A DNA stretch of 64,000 bases. It comes from Parvibaculum sp046297875. Its GTDB lineage: Bacteria; Pseudomonadota; Alphaproteobacteria; Parvibaculales; Parvibaculaceae. Below the pieces are notes generated by a model. That model searched no databases, was not told where the DNA came from, and saw only the letters and a program-made list of their open reading frames with translations. Positions within the stretch are counted from its first letter, which is position 1. The number at the start of each line of letters is the position of its first letter. A program made the position numbers and the translations under genes. Positions 23,140 to 32,303 of this stretch are shown in pieces. The stretch covers positions 1,426,001-1,490,000 of the forward strand of contig NZ_JBKBHD010000001.1 of assembly GCF_046297875.1 (NCBI RefSeq), read 5' to 3'.

Positions 23140-24468
23140 ATGCGGATTGCCGTCGTCGGAACCGGCATATCGGGCCTGTCGGCCGCGTGGCTGCTTTCGT
23201 CGCGGCACGATGTTGTGCTGTTCGACAAGGAAGCGCGGCCGGGCGGCCATTCGAATACGCTGATTGCGGAGTGTCCGGAAGGGCCGGTGCCGGTCGATAC
23301 TGGCTTCATCGTCTACAATGAACTCAACTATCCGAACCTGACGGCGCTGTTCGATCATCTCGGCGTTGCGACGCAGGCGAGCAACATGTCCTTTGCGGCC
23401 TCGCTGGAGACGGGCGGCAAGCGCCGCTTCGAATATTCCGGCGCCGGGTTCAACGGACTGTTTGCCGACAGGAGGAACATTGCCAGTTTGCGCATGTGGC
23501 GCATGATCGGCGATATCGCCAAACTCTATCGCGCAGCGCCCGAGCTTGCCCTGCAGACCGGGCTCGATGAAAAGCCGCTTGGCGATTTCCTGCGCGAGCA
23601 AGGCTATTCGGACGCGCTGCGCGACGATCACCTGTTGCCCATGTGCGCGGCGATCTGGTCCCTGCCGGTCGAACGCGTGGAGCAGTTTCCCGCGCTTGCC
23701 TTCCTGCGCTTCTTCGACAATCACGGCTTGATGCGGCTCAAGGGAAGGCCGCTCTGGCGGACGGTGCGCGGCGGATCGCGCGAATATGTGCACAAGATGC
23801 TTGAGGACTTTGGCGGCGAGTTGCGGCTCGGTACGTCGATCGGGCGCATTGAGCGCGACGCAATGGGCGTGACCGTGATCGACAGGTCCGGGCATCGTGA
23901 CCGGTTCGACCATGTGGTGATTGCGACGCATAGCGACGAGGCTCTGGAGCTGCTCGGCGATGCGGATTGGCGCGAGACAGGTCTCCTTGGCGCCATGCCC
24001 TATCAGCGCAATATCGCATGGCTCCATTCCGACCCTTCCTTCATGCCGAATGAACGCCGCGTCTGGTCGAGCTGGAACTACATGGGCGGCGGCGCAGGCC
24101 GGCCCGTCTGCGTCAGCTACTGGATGAACAGGCTGCAGGCGCTGCCGACGGAGCGGCAGCTCTTTGTGACGCTCAACCCGTCGCATGAGCCGGATGCAGC
24201 GAGTGCCATTGCCCGGATCGAATATGACCATCCGGTGTTCGATGTGGGCGCTCTTGCCGCGCAGCGCCAGCTCTGGCAGTTGCAGGGTCGGCGCCGCACC
24301 TGGTTCTGCGGTGCATATTTCGGATCGGGTTTCCATGAAGACGGATTGCAGGCCGGGCTTGCCGTTGCGGAAGAACTTGGCGCTGTCAGGCGGCCCTGGA
24401 CGGTGGACAATCCCTCGGGCCGGATCAGCCTGATTGCCGGCCTGTCAGCGCAGGAACTGGCTGCATGA
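23140..24468 (+). CDS. FAD-dependent amine oxidase-like protein of the RpoE regulon
   Basis: The 442-residue protein begins MRIAVVGTGISGLSAAWLLS, a FAD-binding fold, continues with FDKEARPGGHSNTL and has DTGFIVYNELNYPNLTALF. It belongs to the NAD(P)-binding amine-oxidase-like family that neighbours DUF1365 and cyclopropane-synthase-like genes in RpoE regulons of Rhodobacter and others, where these genes relate to fatty-acid modification (furan fatty acids) or membrane repair. GGAGG lies four bases before ATG 23140, which decides the start over ATG 23080. The next gene overlaps by ATGA. Confidence 0.88.
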   Translation: MRIAVVGTGISGLSAAWLLSSRHDVVLFDKEARPGGHSNTLIAECPEGPVPVDTGFIVYNELNYPNLTALFDHLGVATQASNMSFAASLETGGKRRFEYSGAGFNGLFADRRNIASLRMWRMIGDIAKLYRAAPELALQTGLDEKPLGDFLREQGYSDALRDDHLLPMCAAIWSLPVERVEQFPALAFLRFFDNHGLMRLKGRPLWRTVRGGSREYVHKMLEDFGGELRLGTSIGRIERDAMGVTVIDRSGHRDRFDHVVIATHSDEALELLGDADWRETGLLGAMPYQRNIAWLHSDPSFMPNERRVWSSWNYMGGGAGRPVCVSYWMNRLQALPTERQLFVTLNPSHEPDAASAIARIEYDHPVFDVGALAAQRQLWQLQGRRRTWFCGAYFGSGFHEDGLQAGLAVAEELGAVRRPWTVDNPSGRISLIAGLSAQELAA

Positions 24469-25289
24469 GCAAGGATGTGACATCGCGGCTTTATGAAGGC
24501 GAGGTGTTCCACCGCCGCCTGAGGCCGCGTGTCCATACGCTGTCCTATCGCGTCTTCTACATGCTGCTTGAGCTTGACGAACTCGAAACGCTGTCGCGCC
24601 AGTCGTGGCTCTTTGCTCACAACCGGTTTTCGCTTTTCAGTTTCCATGACGCGGATCATGGCGATGGGAGCGGCGGGCCGCTTCGCCCCTGGATCGAGAC
24701 GCAGCTTGGCCGGGCAGGCATCGGCATCGAGGGCGGGCGGATATCTGTGCTCTGCTTTCCCCGTGTGCTTGGCTATGTGTTCAATCCGATCAGCGTCTAT
24801 TTCTGCCACCGGGCGGATGGGGCGCTCGCTGCCATCCTCTATGAAGTGAACAATACTTTTGGCGACCGGCATTCCTATCTGATCCCGGTTGAAGATGGCG
24901 CGGCCGAAACGCTGACGCAGGATTGCGACAAGGCATTTTATGTCTCGCCCTTCCTGCCGGTGGCCGGGCGTTATCATTTCAAACTGCTTCGGCCCGGCGC
25001 GCGATTTGCGCTGACCATCCGCGAGAGCGATGCCGAGGGGCCCTTGCTCACCGCTTCGTTTGCCGGGCGCGAGAGGGCTTTCCGGGACAGGGATCTCCTC
25101 GCCGCCTTCGTTCGCCACCCGCTGATGACGCTCAAGGTCGTGGCGGGCATTCATATCGAAGCAGCGAAACTCTCGCGAAAGGGCTTCCGTCTGGCGGCCC
25201 GGCCGGCTGCCCCGGCCAGCCCGGTAACGATTGTGCAACCTTCCGTTTCATTGCGGGACAGTGGCGGCGTATTCGTTCCGCCTGCGTAA
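24465..25289 (+). CDS. DUF1365 family protein
   Basis: The 274-residue protein has the DUF1365 features: LYEGEVFHRRLRPRVHTLSY at the start, VSVLCFPRVLGYVFNPIS-like sequence in the middle (seen as CFPRVLGYVFNPISVYFC), YEVNNTFGDRHSYL, KAFYVSPFLPV and HPLMTLKVVAGIHIEAAKL. Role is unknown, though it is always near the flavoprotein encoded upstream and is part of the RpoE response in other alphaproteobacteria. The ATGA overlap shows coupling. No cyclopropane-synthase-like gene follows here, unlike several relatives. Confidence 0.9.
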   Translation: MSKDVTSRLYEGEVFHRRLRPRVHTLSYRVFYMLLELDELETLSRQSWLFAHNRFSLFSFHDADHGDGSGGPLRPWIETQLGRAGIGIEGGRISVLCFPRVLGYVFNPISVYFCHRADGALAAILYEVNNTFGDRHSYLIPVEDGAAETLTQDCDKAFYVSPFLPVAGRYHFKLLRPGARFALTIRESDAEGPLLTASFAGRERAFRDRDLLAAFVRHPLMTLKVVAGIHIEAAKLSRKGFRLAARPAAPASPVTIVQPSVSLRDSGGVFVPPA

Positions 25290-25374
25290 AGCAATTTTAG
25301 ACATCTTGTCTCTATATCTGGCCTTTGATCGAGGATTCCGGGACTTCCGGGCATCGGAGACGAAAGGGCCGCGT

Positions 25375-27624
25375 TTGTTGGATCAGCGAAAGGACGGGCA
25401 GACGGAAGCGGAGAATCCCTCCGCTGACGCAAGAGCCGCTGCGCCGGGCGACGGCGGGTCCGGCGCACACTTTCTTGCGCGCCTGTCGGCGTGGCGTGAC
25501 GCATGCCTCAGCCATTTCGTATCTGTCCGTATCAAGGTCGTTGCCCTGATGACGGCAGTCGGCATGGCGCTCGTGCTGATGAGTGGCGCTTTCGTCATCT
25601 ACAATTTCAACAGCAATCTCGAACGTGGTGCCTATGCGCGTTCGGAAGGTGTCGCCGATGCCGTGGCCCATGCGGCACTGAACGCGGCGGGCCCCGAGCA
25701 GATTGCGCCCGTGATCGCCGCAGTTGCGGGCGCGCCGGGGCTCGATGGCGCGGCGATGGCAACGCTGAACGGACGTGTACGCTTCGCGTCGCATGACAGC
25801 TGGCTTGGCAAACGGATCATGTTCAGCGCCGATCTTCTTGGTGAGGCGCGGCGTCAGGCCGCCGTGAAGGTGCCGGCGCAAGATGAACTCGAGGGTGCCG
25901 GGCATTATCAGGGCGACTTTATCAGGATTCTTCGCTTCGAATCCTCAGGAGAAGAAGCCCTGCTGTTTGTACGTGTCGATATGGAGAGCGTTGCGTCGGA
26001 CCTGATCGTCGACGCCTGGAACCTTATGGCTTGGCTTGTCATTGCAGTAATTCTCGCGGTGCTCAGCATATCGCTTCTCATTCATCGCATCATCGTGACG
26101 CCGATCGAAGCCTTGCGCGACTATGCGGCGAGTGGCAGCACGGCCGCGCTGCAAGCCGTTGGGCCGAATGATGAAATCGGCGCCGTTGCGCGCGCGCTCA
26201 GCGAGAGTTTCAGCGCGCGCAGGGCTGGTGAGGCGCGAATCGAATCGCTTGCCGCGACAGACGGATTGACGGGGCTCGGCAATCGCATGCATTTCAAAAC
26301 ACGACTCGCGGAAGAAATCTCATCCGGAGAGCGTGGCGGGCGTATGGTCGGGGTGATGGTCCTCAATCTCGATAACTTCAAGGACGTGAACGACACAATC
26401 AGCCATGATGCCGGCGACATCGTACTGCAGCGAACAGCGGATATTCTCAAAGGTTGCGCGCGCGACGGCGACACTGTCGCGCGCATCGGCGGCGACGAAT
26501 TCGGCGTCATCATGCCGGGCGTGAAGAGCGCGGATGATGCGCTTCAGCTTGCGAGCCGGCTCGTTCGCGCGGTGGGTGCGCCGTTCCGCCTCGGTACGCA
26601 GGATTTGCAGCAGGGCGCTTGTGTCGGCCTGACGCTCTATCCTCAGGATGGGCGCGACGCGGATGTGCTGGTCAAAACCGCCGACCTGGCGCTGTCTCGC
26701 GCCAAGCAGGAGGGCGCGGGCGCTTGCGTTCTCTATCGCCACGAACTTCATCTTCGTGCCATTGAGCGCAACACGATTGAGCGCGATCTGCGCACGGCGC
26801 TGGCGCAAAATCAGCTCATGCTCTTCTACCAGCCGAAGGTCGACATCGAGACGGGCCGCGTAACGGGGGCAGAAGCCTTGATCCGCTGGCGGCACGAGGA
26901 TCGCGGGTTCATTCCGCCTGCGACGTTCATCCCCGTCGCAGAGCGCAGCGGCCTTGTGGTACCGCTGACAAAATGGGTGCTTGATGAAGCCTGCCGCCAG
27001 AATCGCGTCTGGCAGGATGACGGGCTGATGAAGATCGGCGTTGCCGTCAACGTTTCGGCGATTGACCTGCGGCGTACCGACCTGACCGACACGATCGCGA
27101 ATACGCTGATCCGGCGCGGGCTTTCGCCCCGGTTTCTTGAGCTCGAAGTCACCGAAAGCATGGTGATGGAGGATGTCGATGTGGTGATCGGCACGCTGAG
27201 GCGCCTGCGAAGCCTCGGTGTCGGAATCAGTATCGATGATTTCGGTACAGGCTATTCCTCGCTCGCCTATCTGAAACGCTTCCCCGTAAAGCGGATCAAG
27301 ATCGACCGCAGTTTCGTGCAGGATGTCGCCGACGGCCGCGATGGCAATGTGATCCCGAAGGTCATCATCGACCTTGCCCATGCGCTCGGCGTGAAAGTGA
27401 TCGCCGAAGGCGTCGAGACGGCCGAGCAATATGAGGCCCTGCGCGCGCTTGGCTGCGATGAAGTGCAGGGCTATTTCGTCGGGCGGCCTATGCCGGCCGC
27501 GGAATTCGAAGTCTTCCTGCGCAATTCGCCGGCCGGCGGCTTGCAGGGAGCACCTATTGAGATGTCGAAGCCGACGGGCCTCAAGGCCGGCCGCAGAACC
27601 GGTTTCGAGGGTTCGGCAGCCTGA
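25375..27624 (+). CDS. Membrane GGDEF-EAL cyclic-di-GMP protein
   Basis: The protein of about 749 residues has two TM helices (around VVALMTAVGMALVLMSGAFVIYNF and AWLVIAVILAVLSISLLIHRI) enclosing a periplasmic sensor region, then a HAMP-like linker. The GGDEF domain (ATDGLTGLGNRMHFK; ARIGGDEFGVIM) and the EAL domain (GAEALIRWRHEDRG, ELEVTESMVMED, DDFGTGYSSLAYLKRF, IAEGVET) follow. The GGDEF loop is intact and a product-binding I-site RDGD lies five residues before it. The EAL residues are also kept, so both synthesis and hydrolysis are possible. The start is unsure: TTG 25375 follows GGAGACGAAAGG, but the frame is open further up into the DUF1365 gene. Confidence 0.9.
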   Translation: MLDQRKDGQTEAENPSADARAAAPGDGGSGAHFLARLSAWRDACLSHFVSVRIKVVALMTAVGMALVLMSGAFVIYNFNSNLERGAYARSEGVADAVAHAALNAAGPEQIAPVIAAVAGAPGLDGAAMATLNGRVRFASHDSWLGKRIMFSADLLGEARRQAAVKVPAQDELEGAGHYQGDFIRILRFESSGEEALLFVRVDMESVASDLIVDAWNLMAWLVIAVILAVLSISLLIHRIIVTPIEALRDYAASGSTAALQAVGPNDEIGAVARALSESFSARRAGEARIESLAATDGLTGLGNRMHFKTRLAEEISSGERGGRMVGVMVLNLDNFKDVNDTISHDAGDIVLQRTADILKGCARDGDTVARIGGDEFGVIMPGVKSADDALQLASRLVRAVGAPFRLGTQDLQQGACVGLTLYPQDGRDADVLVKTADLALSRAKQEGAGACVLYRHELHLRAIERNTIERDLRTALAQNQLMLFYQPKVDIETGRVTGAEALIRWRHEDRGFIPPATFIPVAERSGLVVPLTKWVLDEACRQNRVWQDDGLMKIGVAVNVSAIDLRRTDLTDTIANTLIRRGLSPRFLELEVTESMVMEDVDVVIGTLRRLRSLGVGISIDDFGTGYSSLAYLKRFPVKRIKIDRSFVQDVADGRDGNVIPKVIIDLAHALGVKVIAEGVETAEQYEALRALGCDEVQGYFVGRPMPAAEFEVFLRNSPAGGLQGAPIEMSKPTGLKAGRRTGFEGSAA

Positions 27625-27788
27625 TCCTTACCTTGCTCACTTTCTTGACGCAGCGTGATCCTTGGCCGTGGCGGGAAAGCCGCTTGGACGGCGGTGCGCC
27701 TTTACGAAATCGTTAGGGACGCTAAACTTCTCCCAGCCAAGAACGACAATGAGCGCCGGCTCAAGCGCGGCGTCACGGGAGACGAAGC

Positions 27789-28982
27789 ATGGATCTCGCC
27801 TATGGGCCCGAATATGAGGCCTTCCGCGCCGAAGTGCGCGACTTCATTGCAAGGAACAAGGACAAGGCGCCGCGCCGCTTCGGCGTTGCGCGGCCATCGG
27901 AAGAATCATGCGCCTGGCAGCAACTGCTTATCGAGCATGGCTATGCCGCGCGAACGATCCCGAAGGAGTATGGCGGCTATGGCGCCGAGCCCGACATTTT
28001 GAAGTCCCGCATCATTGCAGAGGAGTTCACGGCGGCGAAGCTGCCGATGGGGCTTGCCAATCAGGGCATCTCGATGCTGGTACCGACGCTGCTGGAGCTT
28101 GGCACCGAAGAGCAGAAGAAGAAGTGGATCGCGCCGACGCTTCGCGGCGAAGTGATCTGGTGCCAGGGCTATTCGGAGCCGGGATCGGGTTCGGATCTTG
28201 CCTCGCTCCAGACGAAGGCGACGGAAGACGGTGACGATTTCATCATCAACGGCCAGAAGATCTGGACCTCCACCGCCCATGCCGCAGACATGATCTTTTG
28301 CCTTGTGCGGACAGAGGCCGACAAGCCCAAGCATGAAGGCATCTCCTATCTCATCTTTTCGATGAAGACGCCCGGCATCGAAGTGCGGCCGCTGACGACG
28401 ATGACCGGCCATGCGGAGTTCAACGAAGTCTTCTTCACCGATGTCCGTGTTCCGCAGAAGGATATCGTGGCCGGACGCGGGCAGGGCTGGTTCGTTGCGA
28501 ACGCGACGCTCAAGCATGAGCGCGGCATGCTCGGCGACCCGAACCAGGCAGGCACGCGACTCAGGGAAATCATCGACCTCATGCATGAGGAAACGATGGA
28601 CGGCGTGAGGCTCATCGACCACCCGGTCTATCGCGACCGGCTGCTACAGTTGCAGGCGCGTGTTCTGGCCATGCAGTTCCACGGGCTTCGCCTGCTCACG
28701 GCCTCCTTGAAAAAGGAAGACCCCGGTATCGCGCGGCTGATCGTCAAATTGCAGGGCTGCGAGATCAACCATCAGCTGGCCGCGCTCGCCATCGACGCAC
28801 TTGGCGAGATCGGCGTGCTTTATGGCGACAGCCCGCATCTGCGCGCGCATGGCAGCTGGCAGCATCGCTACATGTTCGACCTTGGCCTCATCATCGGCGG
28901 CGGCACGGCGCAGATTCAGAAGAACATCATTTCGGAACGGGGGCTCGGTATGCCGCGCGAACCGAAACCGGCAAAGGCATAA
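27789..28982 (+). CDS. Acyl-CoA dehydrogenase, subunit 1
   Basis: The 397-residue protein is a full acyl-CoA dehydrogenase (IPKEYGGYGAEPDILKSRII, WCQGYSEPGSGSDLASLQTK, KIWTSTAHAADMIFCLVRT, and LIIGGGTAQIQKNIISERGL). In the common bacterial or mitochondrial type the catalytic Glu sits before GTAQI (YEGT); here Gly replaces it. Glu244 in LKHERG is at the alternative position used by some family members. GGGAGACGAAGC is the ribosome site. Eleven bases separate it from the second subunit, so the two likely form a heteromeric enzyme, as known for steroid-ring and side-chain dehydrogenases. Confidence 0.9.
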   Translation: MDLAYGPEYEAFRAEVRDFIARNKDKAPRRFGVARPSEESCAWQQLLIEHGYAARTIPKEYGGYGAEPDILKSRIIAEEFTAAKLPMGLANQGISMLVPTLLELGTEEQKKKWIAPTLRGEVIWCQGYSEPGSGSDLASLQTKATEDGDDFIINGQKIWTSTAHAADMIFCLVRTEADKPKHEGISYLIFSMKTPGIEVRPLTTMTGHAEFNEVFFTDVRVPQKDIVAGRGQGWFVANATLKHERGMLGDPNQAGTRLREIIDLMHEETMDGVRLIDHPVYRDRLLQLQARVLAMQFHGLRLLTASLKKEDPGIARLIVKLQGCEINHQLAALAIDALGEIGVLYGDSPHLRAHGSWQHRYMFDLGLIIGGGTAQIQKNIISERGLGMPREPKPAKA

Positions 28983-28993
28983 GGAGCAGGACA

Positions 28994-30091
28994 ATGGAAT
29001 TCGGATTGTCGGAAGACCAGAAGCTGCTTCAGGAAAGCATCCGCGGCACGCTGGAGCGCGTTTCGCCGCTGGATCGTGTCCGCAAGGTTGCGGAAGCGCG
29101 CGAGACAGAGGCACCCGAGATCCGTCAGGCTCTGGTGGAGCTTGGCGTGCCTGGCATGCTGGTGCCCGAAGCGCAGGGCGGCATGGGCATGACGCTGCTC
29201 GATGCGGCGCTTGTTTCGGAAATGCTCGGGCGCTTTGTTGCGCCCACGCCCTTCATCGGCACGGGCGTGATGGCGCCCATCGCCATTGCCGGTGCGGGCT
29301 CGAAGGCACAACAGGAAGCCTGGCTGCCGAAGCTTGCCAGCGGCAGCGCCGTCGCAGGCGTAGCCGTTTCGGAAAAGGCTTCGGGTTCGCGAGACGGCGC
29401 GGGTATTGCCGCGTCGGGCGAAAAGCTCTCGGGCAGGGCGCTCTTCGCGATCGATGCAGCCGCAGCCGATATCATCATCGTCGCCGACAAGGCGGGCGGG
29501 CTTCATCTCGTCAAAGGCGATGCGAAGGGGCTGACCAGGGTCCGCCTCACTTCCATCGATCTCACGCGCACACTGACAGAGCTTCAGTTCGACAATGTGG
29601 AGGCGGAAGCCTTGTCGTCTGGCGATGCCGGGGCGGTGCTTTCGCGCATGATCGATGCCGGCCGCGTCATGCTCGCTGCCGATACGCTGGGTGCGGGCTC
29701 CATGATGATCGAGAAGGCGGTCGCCTATGCCGGAGAGCGCAAGCAATTCGGCCGGGTCATCGGCTCCTTCCAGGCGGTCAAGCACATGTGCGCCGAGATG
29801 GCCTCAGAGCTTGAGCCCTGCCGCTCGCTGATCTGGTATGCCGCGCATGCCTTCGACGTCATCCCGGATGAAGCGAGCCTGATGGCGGCCCATGCCAAGG
29901 GCATGGCGGGCGAGGTGGGCCGCTTTGTTGCGCGCACCGCCACGGAAGTTCATGGCGGCATGGGCTTCACCGATCTCATGGGCCTGCACTACTGGTTCAA
30001 GCGGATCGGGCTCGACCGGCAATTGCTCGGCTCGCCGGAGCGGGTGCGCCATGAGGCGGCGGCGATGCAGGGCTGGGTGGCGGCGGACTGA
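28994..30091 (+). CDS. Acyl-CoA dehydrogenase, subunit 2
   Basis: The 365-residue protein is a shorter, more divergent acyl-CoA dehydrogenase (MEFGLSEDQKLLQESIRGTL, VPEAQGGMGMTLLDAALVSE, YAGERKQFGRVIGSFQAVKH, EVHGGMGFTDLMGLHYWFKR). It lacks the EGT-type catalytic Glu region. Such proteins pair with a catalytic partner in alpha2-beta2 enzymes of steroid and branched-acid breakdown. AAGGAGCAGGACA is the ribosome site. The substrate is unknown; the missing thiolase or ligase genes give no hint. Confidence 0.88.
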   Translation: MEFGLSEDQKLLQESIRGTLERVSPLDRVRKVAEARETEAPEIRQALVELGVPGMLVPEAQGGMGMTLLDAALVSEMLGRFVAPTPFIGTGVMAPIAIAGAGSKAQQEAWLPKLASGSAVAGVAVSEKASGSRDGAGIAASGEKLSGRALFAIDAAAADIIIVADKAGGLHLVKGDAKGLTRVRLTSIDLTRTLTELQFDNVEAEALSSGDAGAVLSRMIDAGRVMLAADTLGAGSMMIEKAVAYAGERKQFGRVIGSFQAVKHMCAEMASELEPCRSLIWYAAHAFDVIPDEASLMAAHAKGMAGEVGRFVARTATEVHGGMGFTDLMGLHYWFKRIGLDRQLLGSPERVRHEAAAMQGWVAAD

Positions 30092-30166
30092 CGCTGCCTC
30101 CCATTGCCAAGCGAACCGGGCGGGCGTCATATGCGCGGCATCGTTTCCCGCTTGCCCGGTGCATTC

Positions 30167-30475
30167 ATGGACAATATCGGTTACATCGCCGCCTTCCTCA
30201 CGACCTTCGCTTTCCTGCCGCAGGCGATCAAGACGATAAGGACGCGCGACACCGCAGGCGTATCGCTTCTCATGTATGCCTGCATGACGGTGGGCATCGT
30301 GTTCTGGCTGCTGCATGGCATTCACCTTGGCGACTATGCGCTGATCGGCGCGAACAGTGTGACGCTTTTCCTGGCCCTGCCGATCCTTGTCATCGTGACG
30401 TCGAACACCCTTGCCGAGAAGCGGCGCCTGCGTGCCGCTGCGGCAGCCGCGAGACAACTGGACCGCAGTCTATAA
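30167..30475 (+). CDS. SemiSWEET-type transporter
   Basis: The 102-residue protein has three TM helices and the MtN3/PQ-loop pattern, MDNIGYIAAFLTTFAFLPQA with PQ at the end of helix 1, then TAGVSLLMYACMTVGIVFW and GANSVTLFLALPILVIV. SemiSWEETs dimerise to pass sugars. ATG 30167 is preferred over upstream in-frame starts since it gives the standard N-terminus. The tail (EKRRLRAAAAAARQLDRSL) is longer than usual. Confidence 0.85.
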   Translation: MDNIGYIAAFLTTFAFLPQAIKTIRTRDTAGVSLLMYACMTVGIVFWLLHGIHLGDYALIGANSVTLFLALPILVIVTSNTLAEKRRLRAAAAAARQLDRSL

Positions 30476-30538
30476 ATTCACTTGCGCGGGCCTTGCTCGC
30501 CTGCTTGCATACCGGCAACGAAAATCCGGAGGAAACCC

Positions 30539-31633
30539 ATGCGCGCTGCCGTGTTCCGCAATGGCGATCTCGTCGCCGCCGACATTCCCGAACCCAAACC
30601 CGAGCTTGGCCAGGTGCTGGTGAAGACGCTGGCTTGCGGCATTTGCGGCTCGGACCTGCATGCCTTTCATCATGCGGACAAGATGGTCGAGACGGCGAAG
30701 CGCTCCGGCTCGAGCTTCAGCATGGACACATCGAAAGACATCGTGTTCGGTCATGAATTCTGCGCCGAGATTCTCGATCATGGGCCGGGCACGGAGAAGA
30801 AGCTGACACCCGGCACGCGCGTCTGCTCCATGCCGATCGCCATCAGCATTGACGGCCAGAAAGCCAAGATGCACCCCGTCGGCTATTCCAATTCAAAGCC
30901 GGGCGGCTTTGCCGAACAGATGGTGCTCAACGAATCCATGCTGCTCGAAGTGCCGAACGGGTTGCCGACCGAACAGGCGGCGCTGACGGAGCCAATGGCG
31001 GTTGGCTGGCATGCGGTCGAAAAAGCAAACCTCACGAAAGACGATATTCCGCTCGTGATCGGCTGCGGGCCGGTGGGGCTTGCGGTGATCGCGGGTCTGA
31101 AGATCAAGGGTGTGCATCCGATCATCGCGGCGGACTTCTCACCCGCGCGGCGCAAGCTCGCCGAGGAGATGGGTGCCGATATCGTGCTCGATCCGAAGGT
31201 CGAGGGGCCTTATGCCCGCTGGACGAAGGAAGCGACGCCTGAAGGCTACGACCCCGAGAACATCATGACGCTGCTCGGCGTGGGGCCGAAGATGCGGCCG
31301 GGCGTCATTTTCGAATGTGTCGGCGTGCCGGGCATCATCCAGCAGATTTTCGAAGGCGCGCCGCGCTTTGCCCGCGTGGTGGTCGTGGGCGTCTGCATGG
31401 AGCAGGATCGCTTCGAGCCCTTCTTCGGCATCAACAAGGAGCTGAACGTGCAGTTCGTCCTCGGCTATACGCCGGAGGAATTCGCGCTGACGCTGCACCA
31501 TCTGGCGGAAGGCAAAATCGACGGATCGCCGCTTGTGACGGGCAAGGTCGGCGTCGAGGGTGTGAAGGAGGCCTTCACTGAACTCGGCAATCCGGAAAAG
31601 CACGCCAAGATTCTCGTCGAACCCTGGCGCTGA
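30539..31633 (+). CDS. Zinc-binding alcohol dehydrogenase family protein
   Basis: The 364-residue protein is a medium-chain dehydrogenase (LACGICGSDLHAFHH with a catalytic zinc Cys; DIVFGHEFCAEI with His-Glu; VIGCGPVGLAVIAGLKIKG nucleotide fold). The four-cysteine structural zinc loop is absent, so only catalytic zinc is expected. GGAGGAAACCC fixes ATG 30539. Substrate unknown. It stands next to, and convergent with, a glutathione transferase gene with a gap of four bases. Confidence 0.9.
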   Translation: MRAAVFRNGDLVAADIPEPKPELGQVLVKTLACGICGSDLHAFHHADKMVETAKRSGSSFSMDTSKDIVFGHEFCAEILDHGPGTEKKLTPGTRVCSMPIAISIDGQKAKMHPVGYSNSKPGGFAEQMVLNESMLLEVPNGLPTEQAALTEPMAVGWHAVEKANLTKDDIPLVIGCGPVGLAVIAGLKIKGVHPIIAADFSPARRKLAEEMGADIVLDPKVEGPYARWTKEATPEGYDPENIMTLLGVGPKMRPGVIFECVGVPGIIQQIFEGAPRFARVVVVGVCMEQDRFEPFFGINKELNVQFVLGYTPEEFALTLHHLAEGKIDGSPLVTGKVGVEGVKEAFTELGNPEKHAKILVEPWR

Positions 31634-31637
31634 TACT

Positions 31638-32240
31638 TCAGGCAGGCGGTGCGGTATCGATGAAGGACGGACGCTTGGCGATATCGCGCCACCAGCCGGC
31701 CAGATCGGGGAACTTTTCCTGCCAGCCCAGCGAGGCATGACGGAAGTCGAGATAGCCGAGCGCAGCGCCGACCGAAATCACGCCAAGATCGACCGGCCCG
31801 TCGAGGTCGGTCACTTCCGCCTCAAGAAGTGCGAGGCTTCTCAGGATGGCGCGCTCCCAACGGCCGAGCCATGTGGCCGACTGCTCGGCATCCTTGCGAT
31901 TGCGCTCGAAGATGATTGAGACGGCGGCATCCATGATGCCGTCCGCGATCGCCTGCTGACGCAACACGCGAAAGCGCTCCACATTCGATGCGGGAATGAG
32001 TGAGGGGCCTTCCAGCATCTTGTCCAGTACTTCGCAGATGACCGGGCTGTCGAACCATGACGTGCCGTCGCCCATGACAAGGGCTGGCACCTTGCCGAGC
32101 GGGTTTGCCTCGTGGAGCGCGGCGGGGTCTTCCATCGCCGCGACGGTCTCCTCGGTCACGCGGGCAGTGGCCCCCTTTTCGTGGATGAGGAGCCTCACTT
32201 TTCGGGCATAGGGCGATGTGTGCGAACAATAGAGCTTCAT
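31638..32240 (-). CDS. Glutathione S-transferase family protein
   Basis: The 200-residue protein has the thioredoxin-like GST N-domain (MKLYCSHTSPYARKVRLLIH, with Cys/Ser at the usual activating place; LGKVPALVMGDGTSWFDSPV holding the cis-Pro) and an all-helical C-domain (LGVISVGAALGYLDFRHASL). The class is not certain. It may conjugate or reduce electrophiles; the nearby dehydrogenase does not fix a pathway. Confidence 0.9.
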   Translation of the reverse strand: MKLYCSHTSPYARKVRLLIHEKGATARVTEETVAAMEDPAALHEANPLGKVPALVMGDGTSWFDSPVICEVLDKMLEGPSLIPASNVERFRVLRQQAIADGIMDAAVSIIFERNRKDAEQSATWLGRWERAILRSLALLEAEVTDLDGPVDLGVISVGAALGYLDFRHASLGWQEKFPDLAGWWRDIAKRPSFIDTAPPA

Positions 32241-32303
32241 GATGCGCGTCCTCAGAGTTCGGGCTGCGCATCCTAGCTGCGTTTTGCGACAAAAGTGAAC
32301 CTG

